In this document: piece after piece, positions 62,567 to 64,000 of the stretch
Position numbering within the stretch: position 1 is the first letter of the stretch
Layout: each line of letters starts with the position of its first letter
Assembly (NCBI RefSeq): GCF_028368995.1
Contig: NZ_JAQNDL010000001.1
Span: forward strand, 868,001-932,000
Source: Nannocystis bainbridge
Lineage (GTDB): Bacteria > Myxococcota_A > Polyangia > Nannocystales > Nannocystaceae
DNA: 64,000 nt
Direction: 5' to 3'
Made by a program: the position numbers and the translations under genes
The notes under the pieces: model-generated
The model's database searches: none
What the model was told of the DNA's origin: nothing
What the model saw: only the letters and a program-made list of their open reading frames with translations

Positions 62567-63991
62567 ATGACTCGCATCGCCTCCCTGCTCTCGACCACCT
62601 GTTTCGCGCTGTTCGCCTGCCAGGACCCCGGCAACGGGAGCACCGAGACCGAGGCGACGAGCGACCCCTCGACCTCCACGAGCACCGCCGGGCCCACCAC
62701 CGACGCTGCCACCACCGACGTCGCCACCACCGACGTCGCCACCACCGAACAGCCGACGACCGAGGCGAGCACCACGACCTCGACCACCGACGACACCACC
62801 ACGCAGGGCGTCGACACTACCACCATCACGACTGACGACACCACCACCACCACGACTGACGGCACCACCACCACCACCACCACCACGGACGGCACCACCA
62901 CCACCACGACTGGCGACACCACCACCACCACCACCACCGGCGACACCGACACCGAGACCACCGGTGAGCCCTCGCCGTGGGACGGCGAGCCGTTGCCGGA
63001 CGCGCCGGACGGCGAGTGGCAGTGGGTCCCGTTCCCCGAGTCGCAGTGCAGGGATGGCAGCAGCGCCGGCATCGCCGTGCGCTACGGCTCCGGGCCCGGC
63101 CTCATGATCTATTTCCAGAGCGGCGGCGCCTGCTTCAACGCCGCCACGTGCAACCAGAACGCCAAGAGCTTCGGCATGGCGAGCTACAACAACTTCGTCC
63201 AGAACGCCGGCGGCGCTGGCATCTTCGACGACGACGCGCCCGAGAACCCGGTCGGCGACTGGAGCGTCGTGTTCGTGCCCTACTGCACCGGCGACGTCCA
63301 CGCTGGCGCCCAGCCCGACGTCGAGATCGACGGCATCGCCGGCACCCAGCAGTTCGTCGGCTACACCAACGTCACCCACTACTTGAACCGCGTCGTCCCG
63401 ACCTTCCTCGGCACCGCCGAGCACGTCCTCGTCACCGGCGAGAGCGCCGGCGGCTTCGGCTCCGCCTTCAACTACGACCGCATCGTCGAGGCCTTCCCCG
63501 ACCGGCCCGTCACCCTCCTCGACGACTCCGGCCCCGTCATGTCCGACGCGTTCATGTCCCCCTGCCTGCAGCAGCACTGGCGCGACATCTGGAACTTCGA
63601 GGCCACCTTGCCCGCCGATTGCGCCGAGTGCTTCCAGCCGGATGGTGGCGGGATCTCCAACATCATCCCCTACCTCGCCGCCAAGCATAGCGACCAGCGC
63701 CTCGGCCTCGTCTCGTCGCTGCAGGACCAGACCATCCGCTACTTCTTCGGCTTCGGCCTCGACGACTGCGCCGGCGGCCAGATGAGCGGCGCCACCTTCA
63801 CGGCCGGCCTCGCCGACCTGCGCGACGACTGGATGGAGGATCCGGCCGGCACGTGGGGCGCGTTCTATCTGGCCGGAAGCCAGCACACCTGGCTGACGCC
63901 GAGCTTCTACTCGGCCCAGACCGACGGCGTCCTGCTGCGCGAATGGGTCGCCGACCTCCTCGCCGGCACCGCGACCAACGTCGCACCGTGA
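62567..63991 (+). CDS. Pectin-acetylesterase-family lipoprotein with Thr-repeat linker
   Basis: 474 residues. Signal peptide and lipobox (TTCFALFAC), then a linker of about 115 residues, mainly Thr with Asp and Gly, coded by repeated ACC/ACG triplets (62700-62960). The catalytic domain (about 135-474) has LMIYFQSGGACFNAATC, VFVPYCTGDVHAG, the nucleophile Ser in VTGESAGGFGSAFNY, and QHTWLTPSF with the catalytic His, which together match pectinacetylesterase (PAE/notum) hydrolases. These remove acetyl groups from plant or bacterial polysaccharides. Surface-anchored esterase; substrate unknown. The gene ends 9 bases before the window edge. Confidence 0.88.
   Translation: MTRIASLLSTTCFALFACQDPGNGSTETEATSDPSTSTSTAGPTTDAATTDVATTDVATTEQPTTEASTTTSTTDDTTTQGVDTTTITTDDTTTTTTDGTTTTTTTTDGTTTTTTGDTTTTTTTGDTDTETTGEPSPWDGEPLPDAPDGEWQWVPFPESQCRDGSSAGIAVRYGSGPGLMIYFQSGGACFNAATCNQNAKSFGMASYNNFVQNAGGAGIFDDDAPENPVGDWSVVFVPYCTGDVHAGAQPDVEIDGIAGTQQFVGYTNVTHYLNRVVPTFLGTAEHVLVTGESAGGFGSAFNYDRIVEAFPDRPVTLLDDSGPVMSDAFMSPCLQQHWRDIWNFEATLPADCAECFQPDGGGISNIIPYLAAKHSDQRLGLVSSLQDQTIRYFFGFGLDDCAGGQMSGATFTAGLADLRDDWMEDPAGTWGAFYLAGSQHTWLTPSFYSAQTDGVLLREWVADLLAGTATNVAP
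62700..62960. repeat. Trinucleotide-type low-complexity coding repeat (Thr linker)
   Basis: Runs of accaccaccac and actgacgacacc-like units encoding TTTTTTDGTTTTTTTT-style Thr tracts. Units are multiples of three, so slippage lengthens or shortens the linker in frame. Confidence 0.75.
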
Positions 63992-64000
63992 CCCTCCCGC

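Overview
The window is high-GC, gene-dense chromosome that looks like a myxobacterium, most probably of the Nannocystis group. The pointers are a very high third-position GC, Ser/Thr protein kinases, and at least eight secreted lipoproteins that share one plan: signal peptide, lipobox Cys, long Thr/Ser-rich linker, then an extracellular domain. This assignment is inference from gene style; there is no rRNA or other marker gene. No tRNA, rRNA, CRISPR array, insertion sequence or intact phage gene was recognised.

Layout. 1-3757: a one-pass Ser/Thr kinase cut by the window edge and a large Thr-linker lipoprotein. 4324-8098: an NlpC/P60 hydrolase overlapping a short MurE-type ligase, then a Ser/Thr dehydratase. 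8941-13663: a Gln/Pro-rich membrane protein, a methyltransferase and an FG-GAP lipoprotein. 13982-17963: a tight four-gene operon (PQQ-like propeller lipoprotein, TPM protein, Tim44-like zinc-ribbon protein, DUF502 protein). 18017-23755: copper/haem redox lipoproteins and two paralogous small secreted proteins. 24091-26544: a rhodanese-cysteine desulfurase-metallo-beta-lactamase fusion. 26617-33751: lipoproteins with RCC1, vWA and Cys-rich domains. 33797-37977: a ketopantoate-reductase-like protein, a tandem degenerate kinase and a membrane protein. 38435-45557: more Thr-linker lipoproteins and a radical SAM/SPASM enzyme coupled to a small membrane protein. 46259-49087: a fused TssB/TssC-like sheath protein and a divergent DAHP synthase. 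49574-54073: an accessory patch with SMI1-like proteins, an ankyrin protein, a MerB-like pseudogene and a nucleotidyltransferase pair. 54628-64000: Cys-rich lipoprotein, MA-type peptidase, rsmD, aminotransferase, P460-like cytochrome, a divergent LysR/GST pair and a pectin-acetylesterase-like lipoprotein.

The main unexplained signal is a family of short inverted repeats scattered through the whole window. Half-sites are CATGTCC/GGACATG, with a sister type CCTGTCC/GGACAGG; they form hairpins with 0-5 nt loops, often TTCG or CTCG. They occur singly and in clusters of two to five, at more than 40 loci. They sit after stop codons, between genes and, repeatedly, in frame inside genes. Some supply the start or stop codon, and in-gene copies favour linkers, signal peptides and membrane-proximal segments. 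They recall Rickettsia palindromic elements or REP/HIP1 sequences, but I do not recognise this family.
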